Assembly (NCBI GenBank): GCA_947496145.1
Contig: CANMBS010000012.1
Span: forward strand, 1-64,000
Length of the DNA stretch: 64,000 bases
DNA from: an uncultured Pseudovibrio sp.
GTDB lineage: Bacteria > Pseudomonadota > Alphaproteobacteria > Rhizobiales > Stappiaceae
Reading direction: 5' to 3'
The notes beneath the pieces are model-generated. The model did no database searches. It saw only the letters and a program-made list of their open reading frames with translations, and was not told the DNA's origin. Shown here piece by piece: positions 7,910-16,511 of this stretch (position 1 is its first letter; each line of letters starts with the position of its first letter). The translations under genes were made by a program, and so were the position numbers.

Positions 7910-8557
7910 CTAAAGCACGTCCTGCGGTGTTCGCTCCATAAGTTGCTGCAGGAACTGCGCCCAGTGGGCGATGTAAGCCTTCTTTGACTCCTCATCCATG
8001 AACAGACCATCAGAAGTAATCAGGCCCGTCATCATATGACGTGAGGCTGTGATGAGTGTTCGCGCTGTTGCCTGACTGATTTGATCGCTTTCAAAAACTG
8101 CGAGAATACGATCATCAGTCACTTTTGCGAAATTATCGAAAGTGGGTTTAATTCGGCGTCGCAGCGTGTCTTCCGTTCGCGCTGCAACAAGAATTTCCAT
8201 CATGGTCAGGTACTCAGGAGAGGCCGCCTGATTCGCCCACCATTTGATCGTCATCTCAGAAATTGTGCTTTTATCCTCACCGATTTCGTTGAGCCAAGCC
8301 AAAGTTAGTCTAACGGATTTCGCAAGTAACCTTTCCAGAACAAAGACCATAAGATCTTCTTTAGACGGAAAATGATGTTGCAGCGCACCCTGAGAAAATC
8401 TTGTCTTCTCCGTAATTTTCTTAATAGATGCACGGTGATAGCCGAATTCATGCAGGCAGCTGATTGCGGCAAGAAGTATTTCCTTGCGCATTCGATCACT
8501 CTTTTCTGCCTGCGTGGATTTTCGCGTTTTGCTGATGTCTTGAAAATTATTTTTCAT
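7910..8557 (-). CDS. TetR-family transcriptional regulator
   Basis: A basic N-terminal tail is followed by a clear TetR DNA-binding domain at residues 23-70: R-K-E-I-L-L-A-A, then the helix-turn-helix region A-S-I-K-K-I-T-E-K-T and F-S-Q-G-A-L-Q-H-H-F-P-S-K-E-D-L. The remaining 145 residues are the variable ligand-binding helices; W-W-A-N and M-M-E-I-L-V-A-A-R show a C-terminal domain of the BetI/AcrR general type, but the ligand is unknown. It is divergent from the LuxR-type regulator, sharing a region of about 97 bp that contains an A/T-rich inverted repeat. The target could be itself, the LuxR gene, or the SCP2 gene beyond its 3' end. Confidence 0.9.
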   Translation of the reverse strand: MKNNFQDISKTRKSTQAEKSDRMRKEILLAAISCLHEFGYHRASIKKITEKTRFSQGALQHHFPSKEDLMVFVLERLLAKSVRLTLAWLNEIGEDKSTISEMTIKWWANQAASPEYLTMMEILVAARTEDTLRRRIKPTFDNFAKVTDDRILAVFESDQISQATARTLITASRHMMTGLITSDGLFMDEESKKAYIAHWAQFLQQLMERTPQDVL

Positions 8558-8574
8558 GGCCCCTCACAACAACG

Positions 8575-8610
8575 CTTGTAAAAAAACCATATGCATGTAT
8601 TTTTTTCAAG
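8575..8610. promoter_or_regulatory. A/T-rich inverted repeat between tetR-type and luxR-type genes
   Basis: CTTGTAAAAAAA at 8575-8586 faces TTTTTTTCAAG at 8600-8610 around a CATATGCATG centre. The position just upstream of the TetR-type start codon would suit an autoregulatory operator. Low-complexity A and T runs make chance pairing possible. Confidence 0.3.
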
Positions 8611-8654
8611 ACCTACGACGAAACACGTAGTGCATAGTTTAGGGAGGAGAAATT

Positions 8655-9455
8655 ATGTATCGGGAGCGTCAGTCTACAATTGGAACCCTGAGGGAAAAGG
8701 TTTCCATGCATACCGTTATTATTGGTGATCCACATCCGGCATTTTCGAGAGCGCTTGCAAGCATCTATTCCAGTGAATGTCATGGCGTGAATGTTCTCGT
8801 CACGAAAAGCTTTTCCGAATTGCAAACCTGGGTTGAGCTTCACCCTTCGGCTGTGGTGCTCGTAAACCCACGCATGAAGGGCGCGCCGGGCCTGAGCACT
8901 GCTACCACACTTCTGGAAGCCTATGAGATTTCCAGCCTTGTGATGCTGCTGGAACAGGACAACCCTGGTCTTTCTGAGTATTTTGTGGCCCGAGGCGCGA
9001 GTGCTGCTATTCCAAAGACAACTGACTTTGCTGTCTTCAAGGCTGTACTGACCGGTGGTAATGTTGAAGTTGCTTGTGAGGAAGAAGAGCAACAGAACGC
9101 ATTTGACGTGGACTTTTATGAGGGGCTTGCCAACCTCACACGCCGTCAGGCAACCATTCTGACTTATCTTAAAGAGGGTAAGCTGAACAAACAGATTGCC
9201 CATGAGCTTGGGATTTCCGAGGCCACGGTTAAGCACCATGTCTCTGCCTTGCTCAGCACACTGGGGTTTTATTCCCGTTCTCAGCTTGTTGCTATGATCA
9301 ATGAACTGGGCATCAACGTGGATTACCGGGGTGGCAATCGCAAAACGGGTCGCAGCCAGTCCGGGTCTCGTCGTGTGACCAACGGCTATAAGCTTGCAGG
9401 TTCCGGCGTTCCAGCAGGTTCTGCATTACAGCCAGCTTATGTAGCGGCTTCTTAA
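8655..9455 (+). CDS. LuxR/NarL-type regulator with a receiver domain lacking the phosphoacceptor Asp
   Basis: The C-terminal part (about residues 172-230) is a GerE/LuxR helix-turn-helix: L-T-R-R-Q-A-T-I-L-T-Y-L, then N-K-Q-I-A-H-E-L-G-I-S-E-A-T-V-K-H-H. The N-terminal part (residues 18-135) is receiver-like, but the site that should hold the phosphorylated Asp reads V-V-L-V-N-P-R-M, giving Asn71. One acidic pocket residue is also changed (G-D-P-H-P instead of D-D-H-P). The conserved lysine (I-P-K-T-T) remains. The protein is therefore probably phosphorylation independent. A strong ribosome binding site (AGGGAGGAG at 8641-8649) supports the start at 8655 over ATG 8706. A basic tail follows the DNA-binding domain. 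No histidine kinase is nearby. Confidence 0.88.
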   Translation: MYRERQSTIGTLREKVSMHTVIIGDPHPAFSRALASIYSSECHGVNVLVTKSFSELQTWVELHPSAVVLVNPRMKGAPGLSTATTLLEAYEISSLVMLLEQDNPGLSEYFVARGASAAIPKTTDFAVFKAVLTGGNVEVACEEEEQQNAFDVDFYEGLANLTRRQATILTYLKEGKLNKQIAHELGISEATVKHHVSALLSTLGFYSRSQLVAMINELGINVDYRGGNRKTGRSQSGSRRVTNGYKLAGSGVPAGSALQPAYVAAS

Positions 9456-9518
9456 AGTACGGGCAGTTATGCAGGTGAACCTCTGGCTCACCTCCTTCGG
9501 AATTCTCTCCTTCCTTTT

Positions 9519-9558
9519 GAGAGTTACAGCAATGTATGCAGGACTTGCTGTAACTCTC
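9519..9558. repeat. Perfect 13-bp inverted repeat with 14-base loop
   Basis: GAGAGTTACAGCA (9519-9531) is followed 14 bases later by its exact complement TGCTGTAACTCTC (9546-9558), about 65 bp after the LuxR-type stop codon. There is no U-run after the stem on the plus strand, so it is not a classical intrinsic terminator. It could stabilise the 3' end of the mRNA or be a binding site. Confidence 0.6.
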
Positions 9559-9694
9559 CTGCCACAGCAGCGCACTAGTTTCACCTCTCAGCTTTAATCT
9601 GCGCAGCAATCACTTGCCGTAGGGTAATCTTTTCCTCATTATTGATGTACAGGCACCCAAGGCCCGGCTTCAATATTTAGAGGACTAGAGAACT

Positions 9695-10447
9695 GTGCAG
9701 CAAAGCGATTTTGCCAGTTTGAGCGACCTTGAGGTCATTTGGAGTGATCACGGCGGAACGTGCCCAATCCCCACTCGCACGCTGGTTGCGTCTGACTTGC
9801 TGTTAAGCATCGGCCCTTCCCCTGACAGAGAGTTTGACCAAAGCTTTCAGCGCATCTCCGGGGCGCTGGTGCTGGCTTATGGCGATCCGCTGTATAATGG
9901 CGGGCTTCGAGTTGTTGACGAAGTTGAAGAGCCTGAGCAACAACAGCTGAGCCTTGTATTTTCCTCTAAGCATCGCGGGCATTTCAACACAAGCAACCAC
10001 GAAGCGTTCTACAATAGTGAGAATGCGCTTTATGTGCCCTTTCGAAACTTGAGTGAGGTACACCCTGAGGAAGACATCGCTGGCTTATTTGGTGACTATT
10101 CTCCAGGCATTTTTCTCAGGTATGTGGTGAGCGAGCGTACGCGCTCTTTTCCTGATTTGTTAGCCCGGCTCGCGGAACATGCTACTGGCCTGCAAGTCTG
10201 TAGCAAGAACAGATCCCTGCTCTTTTCCTGCCTGTCTGAGTTGCGCAGAAAATTACCGAGCCACCTTGTGCTCGTAGATGGCAGCGGATTTGGCGGGCAA
10301 TCTGGTGCACGTCAGCAAAAGCGTGCCCTGCTCTACACGACCAACTGGATTTCCCGCGAATTGATTGAGCCTTCAGAACTGCATCACACAGAAAGTGAAG
10401 TACCTAGCTTGTTTGACCTGCGACGACGTTTTTCGCTCAGTTCCTAA
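9695..10447 (+). CDS. Hypothetical protein, unrecognised
   Basis: A 250-residue soluble protein with no recognised family, signal peptide or membrane segment. It is acidic in the middle (D-E-V-E-E-P-E-Q-Q-Q) and ends with a basic segment (L-F-D-L-R-R-R-F-S). A glycine-rich stretch V-D-G-S-G-F-G-G-Q-S-G lies near residue 200. The start is a GTG at 9695 behind AGAGGA at 9679-9684. Codon usage looks like that of neighbouring genes, and the frame is open for its full length, so it is probably real. It follows the LuxR-type regulator by 239 bp and overlaps the end of zur by four bases in convergent orientation. No function can be assigned. Confidence 0.7.
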   Translation: MQQSDFASLSDLEVIWSDHGGTCPIPTRTLVASDLLLSIGPSPDREFDQSFQRISGALVLAYGDPLYNGGLRVVDEVEEPEQQQLSLVFSSKHRGHFNTSNHEAFYNSENALYVPFRNLSEVHPEEDIAGLFGDYSPGIFLRYVVSERTRSFPDLLARLAEHATGLQVCSKNRSLLFSCLSELRRKLPSHLVLVDGSGFGGQSGARQQKRALLYTTNWISRELIEPSELHHTESEVPSLFDLRRRFSLSS

Positions 10448-10857
10448 AGATGCTCAGTCGCAGTTTGACAAGCTGCACAGGTTCCTTTGATTTCGATAGA
10501 TGTAGACTTAGCCAGGAAACCGTTCGTACCTGCCCATTCACTCAGAATCTCAGCAATATCGCTGTCGGCAAACTCCAGAGCCTTGCCACATTCTTCACAT
10601 ATGGCAAAGCCGACCATCTCCAGAGAATGACAGGAAGGATGAGCGCAAGCGACAAAAGCGTTCATGCTCTCAAGGCGATGCACCAATCCAATCCCAATGA
10701 GTTTGTCCAGTGCACGATAGACCTGCAAGGGGGCACGAAGGCCCTCGGCTCTTAGTTGATCCAAGATAGCATAAGCGCTCATTGGAGCGTCGGACGCGCA
10801 CAGCAAGTCCAGCACCAACCGCTGGTTTTTCGTTAGCTTCACTTCAGCTGTTGCCAT
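10444..10857 (-). CDS. zur: Zinc uptake regulator, Fur family
   Basis: Zur represses zinc import genes when zinc is plentiful. The 137-residue protein has the Fur winged helix (Q-R-L-V-L-D-L-L, then A-P-L-Q-V-Y-R-A-L-D-K-L). It also has the two structural zinc pairs C87-x-x-C90 and C127-x-x-C130, and H-P-S-C-H in the sensing region. It is the last gene of znuC-znuB-zur, 16 bp after znuB, a standard alphaproteobacterial arrangement that points to Zur rather than Fur, Mur or Irr. It probably represses its own operon through the box near 12507-12531. Its 3' end overlaps the unknown gene on the other strand by four bases. Confidence 0.92.
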   Translation of the reverse strand: MATAEVKLTKNQRLVLDLLCASDAPMSAYAILDQLRAEGLRAPLQVYRALDKLIGIGLVHRLESMNAFVACAHPSCHSLEMVGFAICEECGKALEFADSDIAEILSEWAGTNGFLAKSTSIEIKGTCAACQTATEHL

Positions 10858-10873
10858 TGCCAGATCTTTCCGT

Positions 10874-11689
10874 TCAGAGCCCTTGTTCTTTTCCCAATAC
10901 CCCGGTTATGAGTCTGGATGCAAACAGTGATAGCAAAAATAAACAGAGGCTGGCGACTACGATAGATGGCCCGGAAGCGCTGTCAAACTGAAGAGAGCCC
11001 TCCAGCCCCAGAACGACGCTGGCTATACCAATCAGAGATGACAGAACCGCCATCTGTTCCGGGGTTTTAGCAAACCATCTGGCCGTTGCTGCCGGGATGA
11101 TAAGCAGTGCTGTAATGAGCAAGACCCCGACAATCTTCATGGCAATGGCGATGATTGCAGCCATCATGACCATGAAAATCAATTGTGTGACATCCGGGTT
11201 AAAACCTTCTGCCTCTGCCAGTTCGCGATTAACGGTGGATGCAAGTAGCGGGCGCCACAAAAAGTACATCAGGCCGAGAATAACCGCTGCGCAGGCATAA
11301 ATGGCAACCACGTCCTCCATCCCAACTGCGAGAATATCACCAAACAACAGAGAAAGCAGGTCGAACCGGATATTACTCATGAAAGCAATCAACACCATGC
11401 CAAGTGCAAGGGCAGAGTGAGATAAAAGCCCCAGCAATGCATCAGTTGAAAGAGAGCCGCGCTTTTGCAAAAACAGCAGGCACAGTGACACTGTAATCGT
11501 CACCGCCAGCACGCCAAGCATCAGGTTAATGTTAAGCATGAAGGCCAGCGCAACGCCCAACAGGGCAGAGTGAGACATGGTGTCTCCAAAATATGCCATT
11601 CGGCGCCAGACAACAAAGCAGCCAAGGGGCCCGGCGACCAGCGCCAGCCCGGTTCCTGCCAGCATAGCTCGGAGGATAAAATCATCCAT
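10874..11689 (-). CDS. znuB: High-affinity zinc ABC transporter permease
   Basis: ZnuB is the membrane channel of the zinc importer ZnuABC. It belongs to the ABC-3 permease family with about eight hydrophobic segments and the typical start F-I-L-R-A-M-L-A-G, then R-R-M-A-Y-F-G-D-T-M-S-H-S-A-L-L-G. The frame can be read back to 11863, but that extension lies inside znuC and is not family-like. The true ATG is at 11689, giving 271 residues, with an eight-base overlap with the znuC stop (ATGGATGA), which implies translational coupling. Confidence 0.95.
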   Translation of the reverse strand: MDDFILRAMLAGTGLALVAGPLGCFVVWRRMAYFGDTMSHSALLGVALAFMLNINLMLGVLAVTITVSLCLLFLQKRGSLSTDALLGLLSHSALALGMVLIAFMSNIRFDLLSLLFGDILAVGMEDVVAIYACAAVILGLMYFLWRPLLASTVNRELAEAEGFNPDVTQLIFMVMMAAIIAIAMKIVGVLLITALLIIPAATARWFAKTPEQMAVLSSLIGIASVVLGLEGSLQFDSASGPSIVVASLCLFLLSLFASRLITGVLGKEQGL

Positions 11690-12449
11690 GGTTGCAGCAA
11701 TCTCCGTGGTCGCCTTTGGAGGGGATGATCGTCCCGTCTGCCAGGTGGCTGTGATCGTGATGATGGTGGTAAATCGCCAGAGAGTTGGATGCGGCTTCTC
11801 CAAACAACTGCTTGTAGGCCTCTGAGGCAGCGACCTGCTGAGGTTCGCCGCTGCAACAGACATGTCCGTTCAAGCAAACAACCGTATCCGTTTGTGCCAT
11901 CACAACGTGCAGATCATGAGAGATGAGCAGGATACCGCAGTTCAACTCCTCGCGAATTTTGAGAATAAGGTTGTACAGTGCGATCTCGCCGGAATAATCC
12001 ACGCCCTGTACAGGCTCGTCCAGCACCAGCAAATCAGGACGGCGCAGAATGGCACGCGCCAGCAAAGCACGTTGATATTCGCCTCCAGAAAGCTGTTGCA
12101 CGTTGGCATTGATCAGATGCGAAATGCCGGTTTTTTCAAGCACTGCTTCAATTTCAGCTTTTGCGGGCTTCGCAGTCAGGCTCATCAGACGGCGGACTGT
12201 TAGTGGCATGGTCCAGTCAACAGCAAGCTTTTGCGGGACGTACCCAACGGTGAGGTTTGCTTTGCGCCTGATTGAGCCAGCATCTGCTTTTAGCACGCCC
12301 AGAGCAGTCTTGGCAGTTGTGCTTTTGCCTGCACCGTTCGGGCCTATGAGGGTAACGATCTCGCCTGCGTTTACTGTTAGAGAGACATTCTGGATCAGCC
12401 AGCGGCCTTGCCGTTTTATCCCAACTTTATCCATCTCAATCAAATGCAC
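11682..12449 (-). CDS. znuC: Zinc ABC transporter ATP-binding protein
   Basis: ZnuC hydrolyses ATP to drive zinc import through ZnuB. It has Walker A (G-P-N-G-A-G-K-S at residues 36-43), the signature L-S-G-G-E-Y-Q-R, Walker B L-L-V-L-D-E-P and the switch histidine in L-L-I-S-H-D-L-H. The last 30 residues form a histidine-rich tail (Y-H-H-H-H-D-H-S-H, then G-D-H-G-D-C-C-N-H-G) that probably binds zinc, as in other alphaproteobacterial ZnuC proteins. The start is GTG 12449 behind GAGG. The binding protein gene znuA is neither upstream nor elsewhere in the window, so the periplasmic partner must be encoded at another site. Confidence 0.95.
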   Translation of the reverse strand: MHLIEMDKVGIKRQGRWLIQNVSLTVNAGEIVTLIGPNGAGKSTTAKTALGVLKADAGSIRRKANLTVGYVPQKLAVDWTMPLTVRRLMSLTAKPAKAEIEAVLEKTGISHLINANVQQLSGGEYQRALLARAILRRPDLLVLDEPVQGVDYSGEIALYNLILKIREELNCGILLISHDLHVVMAQTDTVVCLNGHVCCSGEPQQVAASEAYKQLFGEAASNSLAIYHHHHDHSHLADGTIIPSKGDHGDCCNHG

Positions 12450-12506
12450 GCCTGATACCTCAATTCATAATGATCTGCACTCTCAGAACAGCCTGAAAGG
12501 ACACTC

Positions 12507-12531
12507 GTTATATGTTATGTAATAATATAAC
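12507..12531 (-). promoter_or_regulatory. Probable Zur box upstream of znuC
   Basis: GTTATAT at 12507-12513 and ATATAAC at 12525-12531 flank a second GTTAT at 12514-12518, giving a palindrome of the GTTAT...ATAAC type known for alphaproteobacterial Zur sites. It lies 58-82 bp before the znuC start codon, where a repressor would cover the promoter. Confidence 0.6.
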
Positions 12532-12571
12532 ACAAATAAAAACTTTGTTGCCAGCAGGTCAAACACAACAA

Positions 12572-12592
12572 AGCCGGAGCATGGCCCCGGCT
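12572..12592 (-). terminator. Rho-independent terminator of the uidA-uxuR-uxuA operon
   Basis: On the minus strand, AGCCGGGGC pairs with GCTCCGGCT around an AT loop and runs into TTGTTGTGTTTG. It lies 27 bp after the uxuA stop. Confidence 0.75.
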
Positions 12593-12618
12593 CTGTAACC
12601 TTATTGAAGTAGATAAGT

Positions 12619-13803
12619 TTACGCAGGGTTGCGTAATGCACGTACTGCCGTTTCAACACCACGCAGCTCTGCAAGACCGCGCAGACGGCCCACAGCTGGA
12701 TAACCCGGTGCGGATTTCATTTGCAGATCTGTCAGCATTGCATGTCCGTGATCGGGGCGGAATGGGATTAAGTCGATGGAACCAACGGCTTTTCTGCGCT
12801 CTTCTTCATCCACCAATGCAGAGATGACACCAACCATGTCCACATCACCGTCCAGATGATCTGCTTCATGGAAAGAGAGCGGGTTATCTTCGCGCTTGGT
12901 TGCACGCAGGTGAACAAAATGAATACGGTCAGCAAAGCGCTTTGCAATCCCGACCAGATCATTGTCCGGTCGCACTCCGAGAGAACCTGTGCAGAAGGTA
13001 AAGCCGTTTTCCGGGACATCAACTGCTTTTGAGATGAATTCATAGTCAGCTTCAGTTGAGCAAACACGCGGCAAACCCAGCAGTGGACGTGGAGGATCGT
13101 CCGGGTGGATCGCCATAACAGCGCCTTCTTCAGTGCATACCGGAATAACGTCCTGAAGGAACAACGCAAGATGCTCTCTGAGCTTATCTGCATCAATGCC
13201 ATTGTAACGCTCAAGATGTGCACGGATATCGGCTGTGGTGTAGGACTCCTCAGAGCCCGGCAGGCCAGCCAGAATGGTTTTGATCAGACCTGCCTTGTCT
13301 TCCTCAGACATCGCTTCAAAGACTTTAGTGGCGCGGGCCACTTCATCCTCTGAGTAGTCATCTTTCGCGTTTGGGCGTTCAAGAACGAAGATGTCAAAGG
13401 CGGTGAAAACATCAGCATCGAACCGCAGGCAAGTTGCTCCGGTTTCGAGTTCATAGTTAAGGTCTGTCCGGGTCCAGTCCAGCACAGGCATGAAGTTATA
13501 GCAGATTTTAGTGATACCACAGGCAACCAGATTGCGGATGGTTTGCTTGTACGTTTCAATATACTGCTCAAAATTGCTGGTTCGGGTCTTGATGTGCTCG
13601 TGGACGGGAATGCTCTCTACAACGGACCAAACCAGGCCTGCTGCTTCAATCTCAGCCTTACGCTTTTGAATTTCCTCAATCGGCCATACCTCACCATTGG
13701 GAATATGGTGCAGTGCTGAAACGATGCCCGTTGCTCCTGCCTGACGGATATCTTTAAGAGTGACCGGATCGTGTGGGCCATACCAGCGCCAAGTCTGTTC
13801 CAT
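12619..13803 (-). CDS. uxuA: D-mannonate dehydratase
   Basis: UxuA dehydrates D-mannonate to 2-keto-3-deoxy-D-gluconate, the last step before the KDG kinase. The 394-residue length and sequence are typical: [10 protein letters not shown] at the start, [14 protein letters not shown] near residue 102, A-I-H-P-D-D-P-P in the middle, and D-H-G-H near the C-terminus. It is the last gene of uidA-uxuR-uxuA, 59 bp after uxuR, and works with UxaC and UxuB encoded on the divergent arm. The KDG kinase and KDPG aldolase needed afterwards are not in the window. Confidence 0.97.
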   Translation of the reverse strand: MEQTWRWYGPHDPVTLKDIRQAGATGIVSALHHIPNGEVWPIEEIQKRKAEIEAAGLVWSVVESIPVHEHIKTRTSNFEQYIETYKQTIRNLVACGITKICYNFMPVLDWTRTDLNYELETGATCLRFDADVFTAFDIFVLERPNAKDDYSEDEVARATKVFEAMSEEDKAGLIKTILAGLPGSEESYTTADIRAHLERYNGIDADKLREHLALFLQDVIPVCTEEGAVMAIHPDDPPRPLLGLPRVCSTEADYEFISKAVDVPENGFTFCTGSLGVRPDNDLVGIAKRFADRIHFVHLRATKREDNPLSFHEADHLDGDVDMVGVISALVDEEERRKAVGSIDLIPFRPDHGHAMLTDLQMKSAPGYPAVGRLRGLAELRGVETAVRALRNPA

Positions 13804-13862
13804 TTTTAGCTCTTTGCTTTTCGAGTGTTGGGGCCAAAGCCCAGTTTATTTTTTTGATGTAT

Positions 13863-14633
13863 TTATTGTTGTTTCTTGCGGTCTGTCAGCGCCGCCAGCG
13901 GGTCTGCGTCAAACAGGTATGCATCAAAGGATGGATCATCCACGTCAGAAAGTTCCAGTAGTGTCTGACGCACATTTTCCAGATGCTGCCACATGGCCTG
14001 ACGCGCCATTTGCGGGTCGCGGCATTGCAGAGCTGTCAAAATCACATCGTGATCATCCAACCATTTTTTCTGATAGCCTTTGTCAAAGATGCGCTGATGC
14101 AACAACTCCCACATGCGGGAGCGTTTACGCAGTGTCCAGAGGTGCACCACAGTTTCAATCAGAACGGAATTCTGGCTGGCCTGTGCAACGAGACGATGGA
14201 ATTCTTCATCGGCCTGATAGCCATTTGCGCCAGATGCGATCTCCTCGCGCTCTTTGGTCAGCGTTTCTCGCATCTGAAGAATATCGGCCTTGGTTGCCAT
14301 AGTCGCCGCAAAGGCAGCGATATTGCTTTCAACCAGTTGGCGGGCCTGCAACAATTCGAAAGGACCAATGTCCTGTTCAAGCGAACTGTCGGGCTTTTCA
14401 TCTCCGGGTATGCGCAGCACGTAGGTACCTGAACCTTTGCGCACATCCACAAGACCTTGCACTTCAAGCATGATCATAGCGTCACGGACTAATGAGCGGC
14501 TCACACCTAAGTCCTCAGAGATCTTCCGTTCTGTCGGGAGCTTGTCACCAATGGCATAGGTTCCATTGGCAAGGTCACGATGCAGTTCTTCGGCTACATC
14601 CTGATATCGTCTTCTGTTTGGGTCCAATGTCAT
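13863..14633 (-). CDS. uxuR: Hexuronate regulator, FadR subfamily of GntR
   Basis: This is a GntR winged helix (residues about 8-75: Y-A-I-G-D-K-L-P-T-E-R-K-I-S-E-D-L-G-V-S-R-S-L-V-R-D-A) followed by a helical FCD ligand-binding domain. Length and context match UxuR/ExuR, repressors released by fructuronate or glucuronate. ATG 14633 overlaps the uidA stop as ATGA, so the alternative TTG at 14642 is not needed. It probably binds the TTGGTTGACC-containing sites at 16498-16511 and 16887-16900, controlling both arms of the locus. The gene symbol rests on context; ExuR cannot be excluded. Confidence 0.88.
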   Translation of the reverse strand: MTLDPNRRRYQDVAEELHRDLANGTYAIGDKLPTERKISEDLGVSRSLVRDAMIMLEVQGLVDVRKGSGTYVLRIPGDEKPDSSLEQDIGPFELLQARQLVESNIAAFAATMATKADILQMRETLTKEREEIASGANGYQADEEFHRLVAQASQNSVLIETVVHLWTLRKRSRMWELLHQRIFDKGYQKKWLDDHDVILTALQCRDPQMARQAMWQHLENVRQTLLELSDVDDPSFDAYLFDADPLAALTDRKKQQ

Positions 14634-16447
14634 CGCACACAATCCAGATCAGTTGAGGCTTTCAGCTCTGCATAAAAATCTGCAAGCAGCTTGAATGCTG
14701 TTTTTTTTGTTTTCTTATCTGAAGCAATCAGACCTTTTCGATTCCAGCCCTGCTGGAACATATTTTGGCGGCGTTCCACCCGGAAATCATAGAGAATCCA
14801 TGGAGATATGCCTTTTACAAACTCACGCTGGCGCAAGGTTGCAATTTGCTTGCGATAGACCTCGGCCATGTAGTTTTCACTGAAGAAACCTTTCTCCAGC
14901 TTTCCTTCACCAATATATCCATCCGCACCCGTTTCAGAGATAACTACAGGTTTACCCGGATCAGAGTTGTCGAGGAAATCAATCAGGTCGTCGAAGTTCT
15001 CTTCGTACCAGCCATAATACTCGTTGATGCCGATTATATTGATGTATTGGGCCAGTCGGTCTTCAATCCGGTTTTTAGTGTGATTCACCAAACACGCAGC
15101 TGAAGTAAGACGGGTTGGGTCCATCTCATTTGCCGTTTCCACGAGGTTTTTCATAAAGCTCAGACGCTCATCTGTGTCCGGGTTCTCATTACCAACAGAC
15201 CAGATGATGACAGAAGCCCGATTGCGGTCGCGCTTAATGAGTTCTTTAAGCTGGTTGGAGGCGTCTTTAAGTGTGTTGGGGCTCTTAAAATCAATCGCCC
15301 AGTACACCGGAATTTCTTCCCACAGCAAAATACCTTCACGATCCGCCATTTTTGAAGCGCGTTCATCGTGAGGATAATGAGCCAAGCGCATGAAGTTGCA
15401 GTTCAACTCTTTTGCGTGTCTGAAGCGCTGGTGCAAATCTTCGTCCAACAAAACCTTGCCGCTGTACTCGTCATCTTCGTGGACAGAGATGCCCCGCAGA
15501 AAAACCGGATTTCCGTTGAGGATGACCTGTGTTCCGATCTGCTCAATCTGACGGAAACCGATTTCATCTTCGATGCGATCCTCACCAATGCTGGCGGTAA
15601 TCTTATACAGGCGTGGATTTTCCGGCGACCACAACTCAGGCTTTGCCGGGATAGTCAGCATTCCAGAACCGTTTACATCGACCGGAACTTCCGCAATGAT
15701 GCCCAGCTCTTCCAGCTCAACCGTGACTGCACCTTTGTCTTCACCATCGATCTGAAGCTCTACGGCGATCTTGTCGTAGCAACCATCAGGCACCAGATAG
15801 ACGAAAAAGTCGGCGATCAGCGTCTTAGGAGTGCGATACAGTTCAACATTACGATAGATGCCACCGTAGTTGAACCAGTCGGTGTTGCGCATAGGTACAC
15901 GGTCAAGTGTGCGGGTATTGTTTACGCACAGCATCAGCCAGTTGCGACCGGTTCTGACATGCCCGGTCAGTTCCACATTAAATGGAGTGGAACCACCATA
16001 GTGATTTCCCAGAAACTCACCGTTTAAAAAGACTTTGCAATCATACTGGGCGGCACCAACCCGAAGGAAAAGGCGCTCATTTTCAGGAAGGTCATCCAGA
16101 TCCAAAGGACGAGTGTACCAGGCACTTCCTTCAAAGAAATACCACTTTTCCTTTAGCATTGACCAACAGGAGGGAACTGGAACTTTCTCCCCCATATATG
16201 GGTCATAGTCGTAGGGTTCTGTTCTTTCTTCCGGCGTTTCTGGTTTGAGATTAAACCATTTCTGGCGCAGGCCGGTATCCAGAAGGTCAACACAGAAGTT
16301 CCAGTCGCCGTTGAGTGTCTCAGCTTCACGACCACCGGTGAAAATCAAAGTGTCACTATTCAGATTCTGCTTATTGAATGGGATGTCATACTCCTCGTCA
16401 TGCAAGCACGCCAAACCATTTTCGGCACCTTCCATCCGTTCAAGCAT
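14630..16447 (-). CDS. uidA: Beta-glucuronidase, glycoside hydrolase family 2
   Basis: UidA releases glucuronate from beta-glucuronides. The 605-residue protein has the GH2 jelly-roll sugar-binding domain (residues about 20-190), an immunoglobulin-like domain (190-290) and the TIM barrel. The catalytic acid/base is in S-V-G-N-E-N-P and the nucleophile in V-I-S-E-T-G-A-D, residues 422 and 506 counted from GTG 16450 (one less from ATG 16447). ATG 16447 is preferred because AGAGGA lies at a normal distance. No signal peptide is seen, so it acts in the cytoplasm on imported glucuronides. It is the first gene of the minus arm. A beta-galactosidase-like GH2 activity is possible but less likely next to uxuA, uxuB and uxaC. 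Confidence 0.88.
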   Translation of the reverse strand: MLERMEGAENGLACLHDEEYDIPFNKQNLNSDTLIFTGGREAETLNGDWNFCVDLLDTGLRQKWFNLKPETPEERTEPYDYDPYMGEKVPVPSCWSMLKEKWYFFEGSAWYTRPLDLDDLPENERLFLRVGAAQYDCKVFLNGEFLGNHYGGSTPFNVELTGHVRTGRNWLMLCVNNTRTLDRVPMRNTDWFNYGGIYRNVELYRTPKTLIADFFVYLVPDGCYDKIAVELQIDGEDKGAVTVELEELGIIAEVPVDVNGSGMLTIPAKPELWSPENPRLYKITASIGEDRIEDEIGFRQIEQIGTQVILNGNPVFLRGISVHEDDEYSGKVLLDEDLHQRFRHAKELNCNFMRLAHYPHDERASKMADREGILLWEEIPVYWAIDFKSPNTLKDASNQLKELIKRDRNRASVIIWSVGNENPDTDERLSFMKNLVETANEMDPTRLTSAACLVNHTKNRIEDRLAQYINIIGINEYYGWYEENFDDLIDFLDNSDPGKPVVISETGADGYIGEGKLEKGFFSENYMAEVYRKQIATLRQREFVKGISPWILYDFRVERRQNMFQQGWNRKGLIASDKKTKKTAFKLLADFYAELKASTDLDCVR

Positions 16448-16497
16448 CACTGATCCTCTTTTTCAATTCCGGTTCTTTGTTCTTGGGACATTTGTCC

Positions 16498-16511
16498 AGT
16501 TGGTTGACCTA
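16498..16511. promoter_or_regulatory. UxuR/ExuR-type operator near uidA
   Basis: GTTGGTTGACCTAT resembles the E. coli UxuR/ExuR palindrome core ATTGGTATACCAAT, with the TTGGT and ACC halves kept. It lies about 50-65 bp upstream of the uidA start and shares TTGGTTGACC exactly with the site at 16887-16900. Confidence 0.6.

Noticed and set aside
11690-11863. Longer N-terminus for ZnuB
   Set aside because: It would lie within znuC in another frame; the overlap ATGGATGA marks the usual coupled start.
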